Part shown: in pieces, positions 1 through 12,050 of the stretch
Position numbering within the stretch: position 1 is the first letter of the stretch
Layout: each line of letters begins with the position of its first letter
From: Paragordius varius
Lineage: Eukaryota; Nematomorpha
Direction of reading: 5' to 3'
Length of the DNA: 64,000 nucleotides
Assembly: GCA_964247055.1 (NCBI GenBank)
Contig: OZ176050.1
Coordinates: 1,054,001 to 1,118,000 of the forward strand
The notes under the pieces: model-generated
Databases searched by the model: none
What the model saw: only the letters and a program-made list of their open reading frames with translations
Told to the model about the DNA's origin: nothing
Position numbers and translations under genes: made by a program

Positions 1-250
1 ATTTAATTTAATTTAATTTTATTTTATTTTATTTTATTTTATTTTATTTTATTTTATTTTATTTTATTTTATTTTATTTTATTTTATTTTATTTTATTTT
101 ATTTTATTTTATTTTATTTTATTTTATTTTATTTTATTTTATTTTATTTTATTTTATTTTATTTTATTTTATTTTATTTTATTTAATTTAATTTAATTTT
201 ATTTTATTTTATTTTATTTTATTTTATTTTATTTTATTTAATTTTATTTT

Positions 251-315
251 ATTATTTTTAATTTAATTTAATTTTATTTTATTTTATTTTATTTAATTTT
301 ATTTTATTATTTTTA
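251..315 (+). repeat. Duplicated ATTATTTTTA cassette
   Basis: The 10-mer ATTATTTTTA followed by a short TTTAA run occurs at 251 and again at 306. The same paired arrangement recurs at 2727/2782 (55 bp apart), 3811/3871 and 4732/4792 (60 bp apart). The repeated pairs show that blocks larger than the pentamer were copied within the microsatellite. Confidence 0.8.
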
Positions 316-775
316 ATTTAATTTAATTTTATTTTATTTTATTTTATTTTATTTTATTTTATTTTATTTTATTTTATTTTATTTTATTTTATTTTATTTT
401 ATTTTATTTTATTTTATTTTATTTTATTTTATTTTATTTTATTTTATTTTATTTTATTTTATTTTATTTTATTTTATTTATTTTATTTTATTTTATTTTA
501 TTTTATCTTTATTTTATTTTATTTTATTTAATTTTATTTAATTTTATTTTATTTTATTTTAATTTATTTTTATTTTATTTTATTTTATTTTATTTTATTT
601 TATTTTATTTTATTTTATTTTATTTTATTTTATTTTATTTTATTTTATTTTATTTTATTTTATTTTATTTTATTTTATTTTATTTTATTTTATTTTATTT
701 TATTTTATTTTATTTTATTTTATTTTATTTTATTTAATTTAATTTAATTTAATTTAATTTTATTTTATTTTATTT

Positions 776-788
776 TATATAAATATAG
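776..788 (+). repeat. Recurring motif TATATAAATATAG inside the microsatellite (first copy)
   Basis: This 13-mer, followed by TTATATTTTATT, interrupts the pentamers at 776, 1452, 3950, 5165, 6106 and 7053. A sister form, TATATTAATTTAG, stands at 1971, 2956 and 4325. The last copy of the first form starts at 7923 and leads straight into the satellite. The spacings run from 375 to 994 bp and settle at 941 and 947 bp in the last copies. These motifs are the clearest landmarks for mapping duplication in the microsatellite. No function is evident. Confidence 0.9.
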
Positions 789-3520
789 TTATATTTTATT
801 TTATTTAATTTTATTTTATTTTATTTTATTTTATTTTATTTTATTTTATTTTATTTTATTTTATTTTATTTTATTTTATTTTATTTTATTTTATTTTATT
901 TTATTTTATTTTATTTTATTTTATTTTATTTTATTTTATTTTATTTATTTTATTTTATTTTATTTTATTTTATTTTATTTTATTTTATTTTATTTTATTT
1001 TATTTTATTTTATTTTATTTTATTTTATTATATTTTATTTTATTTTATTTTATTTTATTTTATTTTATTTTATTTTATTTTATTTGATTTTATTTTATTT
1101 TATTTTATTTTATTTTAATTTATTTTATTTATTTAATTTAATTTAATTTTATTTTATTTTATTTTATTTTATTTTATTTTATTTTATTTTATTTTATTTT
1201 ATTTTATTTTATTTTATTTTATTTTATTTTATTTTATTTTATTTTATTTTATTTTATTTTATTTTATTTTATTTTATTTTATTTTATTTTATTTTATTTT
1301 ATTTTATTTTATTTTATTTTATTTTATTTTATTTTATTTTATTTTTATTTTATTTAATTTTATTTTATTTTATTTTATTTTATTTTATTTTATTTTATTT
1401 TTATTTTATTTTATTTAATTTTATTTTATTTTATTTTATTTTATTTTATTTTATATAAATATAGTTATATTTTATTTTATTTAATTTTATTTTATTTTAT
1501 TTTATTTTATTTTATTTTATTTTATTTTATTTTATTTTATTTTATTTTATTTTATTTTATTTTATTTTATTTTATTTTATTTTATTTTATTTTATTTTAT
1601 TTTATTTTATTTTATTTTATTTTATTTTATTTTATTTTATTTTATTTTATTTTATTTTATTTTATTTATTTTATTTTATTTTATTTTATTTTATTTTATT
1701 TTATTTTATTTTATTTTATTTGATTTTATTTTATTTTATTTTATTTTATTTTAATTTATTTTATTTATTTAATTTAATTTAATTTTATTTTATTTTATTT
1801 TATTTTATTTTATTTTATTTTATTTTATTTTATTTTATTTTATTTTATTTTATTTTATTTTATTTTATTTTATTTTATTTTATTTTATTTTATTTTATTT
1901 TATTTTATTTTATTTTATTTTATTTTATTTTATTTAATTTTATTTTATTTTATTTAATTTTATTTTATTTTATATTAATTTAGTTATATTTTATTTTATT
2001 TTATTTAATTTTATTTTATTTTATTTTATTTTATTTTATTTTATTTTATTTTATTTTATTTTATTTTATTTTATTTTATTTTATTTTATTTTATTTTATT
2101 TTATTTTATTTTATTTTATTTTATTTAATTTTATTTTATTTTATTTTATATTATTTTATTTTATTTTATTTTATTTTATTTTATTTTATTTTATTTTATT
2201 TTATTTTATTTTATTTTTATTTTATTTTATTTTATTTTATTTTATTTTATTTTATTTTTATTTTATTTAATTTTATTTTATTTTATTTTATTTTATTTTA
2301 TTTTATTTTATTTTATTTATTTTATTTTATTTTATTTTATTTTATTTTTATTTTATTTTATTTTATTTAATTTTATTTTATTTTATTTTATTTTGTTTTA
2401 TTTTATTTTATTTTATTTTATTTTATTTTATTTTATTTTATTTTATTTTTATTATATTTAATTTTATTTTATTTTATTTTAATTTATTTTTATTTTATTT
2501 TATTTTATTTTATTTTATTTTATTTTATTTTATTTTATTTTATTTTATTTTATTTTATTTTATTTTATTTTATTTTATTTTATTTTATTTTATTTTATTT
2601 TATTTTATTTTATTTTATTTTATTTTATTTTATTTTATTTTATTTTATTTAATTTAATTTAATTTAATTTAATTTTATTTTATTTTATTTTATTTTATTT
2701 TATTTTATTTTATTTAATTTTATTTTATTATTTTTAATTTAATTTAATTTTATTTTATTTTATTTTATTTAATTTTATTTTATTATTTTTAATTTAATTT
2801 AATTTTATTTTATTTTATTTTATTTTATTTAATTTTATTTTATTTTATTTAATTTAATTTTATTTTATTTTATTTTATTTTTTTTTATTTTATTTTATTT
2901 TATTTTATTTTATTTTATTTTATTTTATTTTATTTAATTTAATTTTATTTTATTTTATATTAATTTAGTTATATTTTATTTTATTTTATTTAATTTTATT
3001 TTATTTTATATTATTTTATTTTATTTTTATTTTATTTTATTTTATTTTATTTTATTTTATTTTATTTTATTTTATTTTATTTTATTTTATTTTATTTTAT
3101 TTTATTTTATTTTATTTTATTTTATTTTATTTTATTTTATTTTATTTTATTTTATTTTATTTTATTTTATTTTATTTTATTTTATTTTATTTTATTTTAT
3201 TTTATTTTATTTTATTTTATTATATTTTATTTTATTTTATTTTATTTTATTTAATTTGATTTTATTTTATTTTATTTTATTTTATTTTAATTTATTTTAT
3301 TTTTAATTTAATTTAATTTAATTTTATTTTATTTTATTTTATTTTATTTTATTTTATTTTATTTTATTTTATTTTATTTTATTTTATTTTATTTTATTTT
3401 ATTTTATTTTATTTTATTTTATTTTATTTTATTTTATTTTATTTTATTTTATTTTATTTTATTTTATTTTATTTTATTTTATTTTATTTTATTTTATTTT
3501 ATTTTATTTTATTTTATTTT

Positions 3521-3580
3521 ATTTAATTTAATTTAATTTAATTTAATTTAATTTAATTTAATTTAATTTAATTTAATTTA
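3521..3580 (+). repeat. Pure ATTTA (TTTAA) block, 12 units
   Basis: Twelve consecutive ATTTA units replace the usual ATTTT units. This is a local conversion of the pentamer to a one-base variant that was then amplified on its own. Confidence 0.95.
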
Positions 3581-3705
3581 ATTTTATTTTATTTTATTTT
3601 ATTTTATTTTATTTTATTTTATTTTATTTTATTTTATTTTATTTTATTTTATTTTATTTTATTTTATTTTATTTTATTTTATTTTATTTTATTTTATTTT
3701 ATTTT

Positions 3706-3755
3706 ATTTAATTTAATTTAATTTAATTTAATTTAATTTAATTTAATTTAATTTA
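3706..3755 (+). repeat. Second ATTTA block, 10 units
   Basis: Ten consecutive ATTTA units lie about 125 bp downstream of the first block, separated by plain ATTTT units. The two blocks look like copies of one event. Shorter versions (three to five units) occur near 735, 2645 and 4650. Confidence 0.93.
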
Positions 3756-5164
3756 ATTTTATTTTATTTTATTTTATTTTATTTTATTTTATTTTATTTA
3801 ATTTTATTTTATTATTTTTAATTTAATTTAATTTTATTTTATTTTATTTTATTTTATTTAATTTTATTTTATTATTTTTAATTTAATTTAATTTTATTTT
3901 ATTTTATTTTATTTTATTTTATTTTATTTTATTTTATTTTATTTTATTTTATATAAATATAGTTATATTTTATTTTATTTAATTTTATTTTATTTTATTT
4001 TATTTTATTTTATTTTATTTTATTTTATTTTATTTTATTTTATTTTATTTTATTTTATTTTATTTTATTTTATTTTATTTTATTTTATTTTATTTTATTT
4101 TATTTTAATTTATTTTATTTATTTAATTTAATTTAATTTAATTTTATTTTATTTTATTTTATTTTATTTTATTTTATTTTATTTTATTTTATTTTATTTT
4201 ATTTTATTTTATTTTATTTTATTTTATTTTATTTTATTTTATTTTATTTTATTTTATTTTATTTTATTTTATTTTATTTTATTTTATTTAATTTTATTTT
4301 ATTTTATTTAATTTTATTTTATTTTATATTAATTTAGTTATATTTTATTTTATTTTATTTTATTTAATTTTATTTTATTTTATTTTATTTTATTTTTATT
4401 ATATTTAATTTTATTTTATTTTATTTTAATTTATTTTTATTTTATTTAATTTTATTTTATTTTATTTTATTTTATTTTATTTTATTTTTTTTTTGTTATT
4501 TTATTTTATTTTATTTTATTTTATTTTATTTTATTTTATTTTATTTTATTTTATTTTATTTTATTTTATTTTATTTTATTTTATTTTAGCTTATTTTATT
4601 TTATTTATTTTATTTTATTTTATTTTATTTTATTTTATTTTATTTTATTTAATTTAATTTAATTTAATTTAATTTAATTTTATTTTATTTTATTTTATTT
4701 TATTTTATTTTATTTTATTTTATTTTATTTTATTATTTTTAATTTAATTTAATTTTATTTTATTTTATTTTATTTTATTTAATTTTATTTTATTATTTTT
4801 AATTTAATTTAATTTTATTTTATTTTATTTTATTTTATTTTATTTTATTTTATTTTATTTTATTTTATTTTATTTTATTTTATTTTATTTTATTTTATTT
4901 TATTTTATTTTATTTTATTTTATTTTATTTTATTTTATTTTATTTTATTTTTATTTTATTTAATTTTATTTTATTTTATTTTATTTTATTTTATTTTATT
5001 TTATTTTTATTTTATTTTATTTAATTTTATTTTATTTTATTTTATTTTATTTTATTTTATTTTTATTATATTTAATTTTATTTTATTTTATTTTAATTTA
5101 TTTTTATTTTATTTAATTTTATTTTATTTTATTTTATTTTAATTTATTTTATTTTATTTTATTT

Positions 5165-7922
5165 TATATAAATATAGTTATATTTTATTTTATTTTATTT
5201 TAGTTTAGTTTGTATTATTTTATTTTATTTTATTTTATTTTATTTTATTTTATTTTATTTTATTTTATTTTATTTTATTTTATTTTATTTTATTTTATTT
5301 TATTTTATATTATTTTATTTTATTTTATTTTATTTTATTTTATTTTATTTTATTTTTATTTTATTTTATTTTATTTTATTTTATTTTTATTTTATTTAAT
5401 TTTTTTTTATTTTATTTTATTTTATTTTATTTTATTTATTTTATTTTATTTTATTTTATTTTATTTTTATTTTATTTTATTTTATTTTATTTAATTTTAT
5501 TTTATTTTATTTTATTTTGTTTTATTTTATTTTATTTTATTTTATTTTATTTTATTTTATTTTATTTTATTTTATTTTATTTTTATTATATTTTATTTTA
5601 TTTTATTTTATTTTATTTTAATTTATTTTTATTTTATTTAATTTTATTTTATTTTATTTTATTTTATTTTATTTTATTTTATTTTATTTTATTTTATTTT
5701 ATTTTATTTTATTTTATTTATTTTATTTTATTTTATTTTATTTTTATTTTATTTTATTTTATTTTATTTAATTTTATTTTATTTTATTTTATTTTTTTTT
5801 TGTTATTTTATTTTATTTTATTTTATTTTATTTTATTTTATTTTATTTTATTTTATTTTATTTTATTTTTATTATATTTAATATTATTTTATTTTATTTT
5901 AATTTATTTTTATTTTATTTAATTTTATTTTATTTTATTTTATTTTATTTTATTTTATTTTATTTTATTTTATTTTATTTTATTTTATTTTATTTTATTT
6001 TATTTTATTTTATTTTATTTTATTTTATTTTATTTTATTTTATTTTATTTTAGCTTATTTTATTTTATTTTATTTTATTTTATTTTATTTTATTTTATTT
6101 TATTTTATATAAATATAGTTATATTTTATTTAATTTTATTTTAGTTTAGTTTGTATTATTTTATTTTATTTTATTTTATTTTATTTTATTTTATTTTATT
6201 TTATTTTATTTTATTTTATTTTATTTTATTTTATTTTATTTTATTTTATTTTATTTTATTTTATTTTATTTTATTTTATTTTATTTTATTTTATTTTATT
6301 TTAATTTATTTTTATTTTATTTAATTTCATTTTATTTTATTTTAATTTATTTTTATTTTATTTTATTTTATTTTATTTTATTTTATTTTATTTTATTTTA
6401 TTTTATTTTATTTATTTTATTTTATTTTATTTTATTTTATTTTTATTTTATTTTATTTAATTTTATTTTATTTTATTTTATTTTATTTTATTTTGTTTTA
6501 TTTTATTTTATTTTATTTTATTTTATTTTATTTTATTTTATTTTATTTTATTTTATTTTATTTTATTTTATTTTTATTATATTTAATTTAATTTTATTTT
6601 ATTTTATTTTAATTTATTTTTATTTTATTTAATTTTATTTTATTTTATTTTATTTTATTTTATTTTATTTTATTTTATTTTATTTTATTTTATTTTATTT
6701 TATTTTATTTTATTTTATTTATTTTATTTTATTTTATTTTTATTTTATTTTATTTTATTTAATTTTATTTTATTTTATTTTATTTTGTTTTATTTTATTT
6801 TATTTTATTTTATTTTATTTTATTTTATTTTATTTTATTCTATTTTATTTTATTTTATTTTATTTTATTTTATTTTATTTTATTTTATTTTTATTATATT
6901 TAATTTTATTTTATTTTATTTTAATTTATTTTTATTTTATTTAATTTTATTTTATTTTATTTTATTTTATTTTATTTTATTTTATTTTATTTTATTTTAT
7001 TTTAGCTTATTTTATTTTATTTTATTTTATTTTAATTTATTTTATTTTATTTTATATAAATATAGTTATATTTTATTTTATTTTATTTTAGTTTAGTTTG
7101 TATTATTTTATTTTATTTTATTTTATTTTATTTTATTTTATTTTATTTTATTTTATTTTATTTTATTATTTTATTTTAATTTATTTTTATTTTATTTAAT
7201 TTTATTTTATTTTATTTTATTTTATTTTAATTTATTTTTATTTTATTTTATTTTATTTTATTTTATTTTATTTTATTTTATTTTATTTTATTTTATTTTA
7301 TTTTATTTTATTTTATTTTATTTTATTTTATTTTATTTTATTTTATTTTTTATTTTATTTTATTTAATTTTATTTTATTTTATTTAATTTAATTTAATTT
7401 AATTTTATTTTATTTTATTTTATTTTATTTTATTTTATTTTATTTTATTTTATTTTATTTTATTTTATTTTATTTTATTTTATTTTATTTTATTTTATTT
7501 TATTTTATTTTATTTTATTTTATATTATTTTATTTTATTTTATTTTATTTTATTTTTATTTTATTTAATTTTATTTTATTTTATTTTATTTTATTTTATT
7601 TTATTTTATTTTATTTTATTTTATTTTATTTTATTTTATTTTAATTTATTTTTATTTTATTTAATTTTATTTTATTTTATTTTATTTTATTTTAATTTAT
7701 TTTAATTTTATTTTATTTTATTTTATTTTATTTTATTTATTTTATTTTATTTTATTTTATTTTATTTTATTTAATTTTATTTTATTTTATTTTATATTAT
7801 TTTATTTTATTTTATTTTATTTTATTTTATTTTATTTTATTTTATTTTATTTTATTTTATTTTATTTTATTTTATTTTATTTTATTTTATTTTATTTTAT
7901 TTTATTTTATTTTATTTTATTT
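5165..7922 (+). repeat. Higher-order units of about 0.94 kb within the microsatellite
   Basis: Two independent landmarks share the same spacing. TATATAAATATAG lies at 5165, 6106 and 7053 (941 and 947 bp apart). TAGTTTAGTTTGTATT lies at 5201, 6142 and 7089 (941 and 947 bp apart). A third landmark, TAGCTTATT, lies at 4587, 6051 and 7003. The third unit is cut at about 870 bp by the satellite junction. I infer three successive duplications of a block nearly 1 kb long. The interior pentamer counts differ between units, so they have slipped since. Confidence 0.85.
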
Positions 7923-7945
7923 TATATAAATATAGTAGATAGTTT
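7923..7945 (+). other. Junction between microsatellite and satellite
   Basis: The microsatellite motif TATATAAATATAG begins at 7923. Instead of continuing with TTATATTTT as in its six upstream copies, it continues TAGATAGTTTGAC, which is satellite sequence. Satellite monomers carry AAAATATAGAGATAG at this point, so the two arrays share AAATATAG at the switch. The change is clean, with no filler, target-site duplication or degraded monomer. A join by recombination at short homology fits best, but direction and timing are not visible. Confidence 0.85.
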
Positions 7946-8129
7946 GACAAACTCTTTCATATCCGATTTTTACAACGATACTTTAAAAATTAATGTATAA
8001 AACTAGTCGTATCATTAAATCGTATCAATACTCAAGTTAAACTTTGTCCTTAAAAATCGGATATTGGTCACCGGTGAACAAAATTATTTTTTATACATTC
8101 TCTTAGTAGGACTACATCAAAATATAGAG
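7939..8129 (+). repeat. First satellite monomer (191-bp class)
   Basis: The array opens with a full-length monomer of the 191-bp class, not with a decayed fragment. It carries the 13-bp internal duplication in a variant form (CATTAAATCGTATC). Edge monomers of old satellites are often the most diverged; this one is close to the array interior, which suggests that the present edge is recent. Confidence 0.9.
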
Positions 8130-8228
8130 ATAGTTTGGCAAACTCTTTCTTATCCGATTTTTACAACGATACTTTAAAAATTATGGAATTAAACCAGTCG
8201 CATCAATACTCAAGTTAAACTTTGTCCT

Positions 8229-8341
8229 TAAAAATCGGATATTGGTCACCGGTGAACAAAACTATTTTTTATACATTCTCTTAGTAAGACTACATCAAAA
8301 TATAGAGATAGTTTGACAAACTCTTTCATATCCGATTTTTA
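8229..8341 (+). repeat. Inverted repeat and palindromes of the monomer (example copy)
   Basis: The arms TAAAAATCGGATAT (8229-8242) and ATATCCGATTTTTA (8328-8341) are perfect 14-bp reverse complements with an 85-nt spacer. The right arm can also pair with the next monomer's left arm, 65 nt further on, here with one mismatch. The spacer holds the 10-bp palindrome TCACCGGTGA (8246-8255). Just before the right arm is AGTTTGACAAACT, a dyad with 6-bp arms and one central base. ACTAGT in the other spacer is a further 6-bp palindrome. The set recurs in most monomers. Stem-loop or cruciform potential is inferred. Dyad-rich satellites are known from centromeres lacking CENP-B boxes. Confidence 0.9.
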
Positions 8342-8663
8342 CAACAATTCTTTAAAAATTAATGTATTAAACTAGTCGCATCAAAACTCAAGTTAAACTT
8401 TATCCTTAAAAATCAGATATTGGTCACCGGTGAACAAAATTATTTTTTATACATTCTCTTAGTAGGACTACATCAAAATATAGAGATAGTTTGGCAAACT
8501 CTTTCATATCCGATTTTTACAACGATACTTTAAAAATTATGGTATTAAACCAGTCGCATCAATACTCAAGTTAAACTTTGTCCTTAAAAATCAGATATTG
8601 GTCACCGGTGAACAAAATTATTTTTTATACATTCTCTTAGTAGGACTACATCAAAATATAGAG

Positions 8664-8841
8664 ATAGTTTGGCAAACTCTTTCATATCCGATTTTTACAA
8701 CGATACTTTAAAAATTATGGTATTAAACCAGTCGCATCAATACTCAAGTTAAACTTTGTCCTTAAAAATCGGATATTGGTCACCGGTGAACAAAACTATT
8801 TTTTATACATTCTCTTAGTAAGACTACATCAAAATATAGAG
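8664..8841 (+). repeat. Reference 178-bp monomer
   Basis: This is a representative standard unit. In order it holds the dyad AGTTTGGCAAACT, the arm ATATCCGATTTTTA, an A/T-rich stretch with GGTATTAAACCAGTCGCATC, the opposite arm TAAAAATCGGATAT, the palindrome TCACCGGTGA, a T-rich tract (CTATTTTTTATAC), and the block TAGTAAGACTACATC leading into the next unit. Most diagnostic variation sits in four places: GACAAAC/GGCAAAC/CCAAAC/GGAAAAC at the dyad; TATGGTATTAAACC versus TAATGTATAAAAC or TAATGTATTAAAC; the CGCATC site where 13 bp may be inserted; and AAAATTATT versus AAAACTATT after the palindrome. Confidence 0.95.
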
Positions 8842-9019
8842 ATAGTTTGACAAACTCTTTCATATCCGATTTTTACAACGATACTTTAAAAATTAATGTA
8901 TTAAACTAGTCGCATCAATACTTAAGTTATACTTTGTCCTTAAAAATCGGATATTGGTCACCGGTGAACAAAATTATTTTTTATACATCCTCATAGTAAG
9001 ACTACATCAAAATATAGAA

Positions 9020-9154
9020 ATAGTTTGACAAACTCTTTCATATCCGATATTACAACGATAAAGCTAAACATTGTCCTTAAAAATCGGATATTGGTCACCG
9101 GTGAACAAAACTATTTTTTATACATTCTCATTAAGACTACATCAAAATATAGAG
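9020..9154 (+). repeat. 135-bp short monomer class (first copy)
   Basis: About 41 bp between the ATATCCGAT arm and the TTGTCC block are missing, giving CGATATTACAACGATAAAG followed by CTAAACATTG, and a second change turns TCTTAGTAAG into TCATTAAG. Copies of this class start at 9020, 10764, 13925 (134 bp), 15506, 17266, 21697, 25096, 26842 and 61521. A sister 137-bp class that keeps TCTTAGTA starts at 17948, 18263, 18578, 19450, 19765, 44984 and 50626. The shared endpoints argue for one deletion that later spread. The loss removes stops in one frame and makes open frames of about 60-65 codons, which are not genes. Confidence 0.93.
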
Positions 9155-10094
9155 ATAGTTTGACAAACTCTTTCATATCCGATTTTTACAGCGATACTTT
9201 AAAAATTAATGTATTAAACTAGTCGCATCAATACTCAAGTTAAACTTTGTCCTTAAAAATCGGATATTGGTCCCCGGTGAACAAAATTATTTTTTATACA
9301 TTCTCTTAGTAAGACTACATCAAAATATAGAGATAGTTTGACAAACTCTTTCATATCCGATTTTTACAACGATACTTTAAAAATTATGGTATTAAACCAG
9401 TCGCATCAATACTCAAGTATAACTTTGTCCTTAAAAATCGGATATTGGTCACCGGTGAACAAAATTATTTTATATACATTCTCTTAGTAAGACTACATCA
9501 AAATATAGAGATAGTTTGACAAACTCTTTCATATCCGATTTTTACAACGATACTTTAAAAATTAATGTATAAAACTAGTCGCATCAATACTCAAGCTAAA
9601 CATTGTCCTTAAAAATCGGATATTGGTCACCGGTGAACAAAACTATTTTTTATACATTCTCTTAGTAAGACTACATCATTATATAGAGATAGTTTGACAA
9701 ACTCTTTCATATCCGATTTTTACAACGATATTTAAAAATTAGTGTATAAAACTAGTCGTATCAATAAATAGCATCAATACTCAAGTTAAACTTTGTCCTT
9801 AAAAATCGGATATTGGTCACCGATGAACAAAACTATTTTTTATACATTCTCTTAGTAGGACTACATCAAAGAGATAGTTTGGCAAACTCTTTCATATCCG
9901 ATTTTTACAGCGATACTTTAAAAATTAATGTATTAAACTAGTCGCATCAATACTCAAGTTAAACTTTGTCCTTAAAAATCGGATATTGGTCACCGGTGAA
10001 CGAAACTATTTTTTATACATTCTCTTAGTAGGACTACATCAAAATATAGAGATAGTTTGGCAAACTCTTTCATATCCGATTTTTACAGCGATAC

Positions 10095-11330
10095 TTTAAA
10101 AATTAATGTATAAAACTAGTCGCATCAATACTCAAGTTAAATTTTGTCCTTAAAAATGGGATATTGGTCACCGGTGAACAAAACTATTTTTTATACATTC
10201 TCTTAGTAAGACTACATCAAAATATAGAGATAGTTTGACAAACTATTTCATATCCGATTTTTACAACGATACTTTAGAAATTAATGTATTAAACTAGTCG
10301 CATCAATACTCAAGTTAAACTTTGTCCTTAAAAATCGGATATTGGTCACCGGTGAACAAAACTATTTTTTTTACATTCTCTTAGTAAGACTACATCAAAA
10401 TATAGAGATAGTTTGACAAACTCTTTCATATCCGATTTTTACAGCGATACTTTAAAAATTAATGTATTAAACTAGTCGCATCAATACTCAAGTTAAACTT
10501 TGTCCTTAAAAATCGGATATTGGTCACCGGTGAACGAAACTATTTTTTATACATTCTCTTAGTAGGACTACATCAAAATATAGAGATAGTTTGGCCAACT
10601 CTTTCATATCCGATTTTTACAACGATACTTTAAAAATTAATGTATAAAACTAGTCGCATCAATACTCAAGTTAACATTTGTCCTTAAAAATCGGATATTG
10701 GTCACCGGTGAACAAAATTATTTTTTATACATTCTCATAGTAAGACTACATCAAAATATAGAAATAGTTTGACAAACTCTTTCATATCCGATATTACAAC
10801 GATAAAGCTAAACATTGTCCTTAAAAATCGGATATTGGTCACCGGTGAACAAAACTATTTTTTATACATTCTCATTAAGACTACATCAAAATATAGAAAT
10901 AGTTTGACAAACTCTTTCATATCCGATTTTTACAGCGATACTTTAAAAATTAATGTATTAAACTAGTCGCATCAATACTCAAGTTAAACTTTGTCCTTAA
11001 AAATCGGATATTGGTCACCGGTGAACAAAATTATTTTTTATACATTCTCTTAGTAAGACTACATCAAAATATAGAGATAGTTTGACAAACTCTTTCATAT
11101 CCGATTTTTACAACGATACTTTAAAAATTATGGTATTAAACCAGTCGCATCAATACTCACGTATAACTTTGTCCTTAAAAATCGGATATTGGTCACTGGT
11201 GAACAAAATTATTTTATATACATTCTCTTAGTAAAACTACATCAAAATACAGAGATAGTTTGACAAACTCTTTCATATCCGATTTTTACAACGATACTTT
11301 AAAAATTAATGTATAAAACTAGTCGCATCA
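10095..11330 (+). repeat. Left copy of a 1.2-kb block repeated about 50.76 kb away
   Basis: Private variants here reappear in the same order at 60850-62085. They include TTTTGTCCTTAAAAATGGG (10143), CTATTTTTTTTACATT near 10364, GTTAACATTTGTCC (10670), the 135-bp short monomer (10764), TCACGTATAAC (near 11158) and AATACAGAG (11246). The offset is 50757 bp and becomes 50755 after a 2-bp indel. Confidence 0.88.
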
Positions 11331-12050
11331 ATACTCAAGCTAAACATTGTCCTTAAAAATCGGATATTGGTCACCGGTGAACAAAACTATTTTTTATACA
11401 TTCTCTTAGTAAGACTACATCATTATATAGAGATAGTTTGACAAACTCTTTCATATCCGATTTTTACAACGATATTTAAAAATTAATGTATAAAACTAGT
11501 CGTATCAATACTCAAGTTATTTGTCCTTAAAAATCGGATATTGGTCACCGGTGAACAAAATTATTTTTTATACATTCTCTTAGTACGACTACATCAAAAT
11601 ATAGAGATAGTTTGACAAACTCTTTCATATCCGATTTTTACAACGATACTTTAAAAATTATGGTATTAAACCAGTCGCATCAATACTCACGTATAACTTT
11701 GTCCTTAAAAATCGGATATTGGTCACCGGTGAACAAAATTATTTTATATACATTCTCTTAGTAAAACTACATCAAAATATAGAGATAGTTTGACAAACTC
11801 TTTCATATCCGATTTTTACAACGATACTTTAAAAATTAATGTATAAAACTAGTCGCATCAATACTCAAGCTAAACATTGTCCTTAAAAATCGGATATTGG
11901 TCACCGGTGAACAAAACTATTTTTTATACATTCTCTTAGTAAGACTACATCATTATATAGAGATAGTTTGACAAACTCTTTCATATCCGATTTTTACAAC
12001 GATATTTAAAAATTAATGTATAAAACTAGTCGTATCAATACTCAAGTTAT
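10990..12050 (+). repeat. 530-bp tandem duplication of three monomers
   Basis: CACGTATAAC recurs at offset 530 (GTATA at 11161 and 11691), and so does CATTATATAG (11421 and 11951). Each 530-bp unit holds three monomers and ends with the GTTATTTGTCC deletion form (near 11516 and 12046). The near-identity of the two units indicates a recent duplication. Confidence 0.88.

Larger units (their letters stand above)
1..7922 (+). repeat. Pentanucleotide microsatellite (TTTTA)n, about 7.9 kb
   Basis: The stretch is almost entirely TTTTA units on the + strand, equal to TAAAA on the other strand, and it begins before the window. The strand bias is extreme, at roughly four T to one A, and C or G appears only at scattered points, for example a C near 506, GATT near 1085, a G at 2395, AGCTT near 4587, and a C near 6840. 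Common imperfections are TTTAA units, one-base T gains, and T runs of about ten (4486-4495, 5793-5801). It shows no gene, no transposon and no poly-A-tailed element from which it could have grown. Some TAAAA microsatellites elsewhere start in the tails of retroelements, but nothing here shows that origin. A long-read assembly error in copy number is possible; the repeat identity itself is certain. Confidence 0.98.

Noticed and set aside
5210..5494. Open frame of 94 codons made of Phe, Ile, Leu and Tyr
   Set aside because: It is the TTTTA pentamer read as codons, with a 15-base period and a non-ATG start. Its composition is dictated by the repeat, with no start context or conserved domain.
6785..7096. 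Open frame of 103 codons, again Phe-Ile-Leu-Tyr
   Set aside because: The cause is the same; it runs through the microsatellite and depends on chance indels keeping stops out of frame.
1..7922. Telomeric repeat
   Set aside because: TTTTA lacks the G-rich strand of known telomere repeats, and the array is internal on its right side.
9025..9222. 65-codon open frame seen at 9025, 10769, 15511, 17271, 21702, 25101 and 26847, and shortened at 61526
   Set aside because: Each lies in a 135-bp short monomer and its neighbour. The deletion happens to remove stops. The frame starts with TTG, has no domain and moves with the satellite copies.
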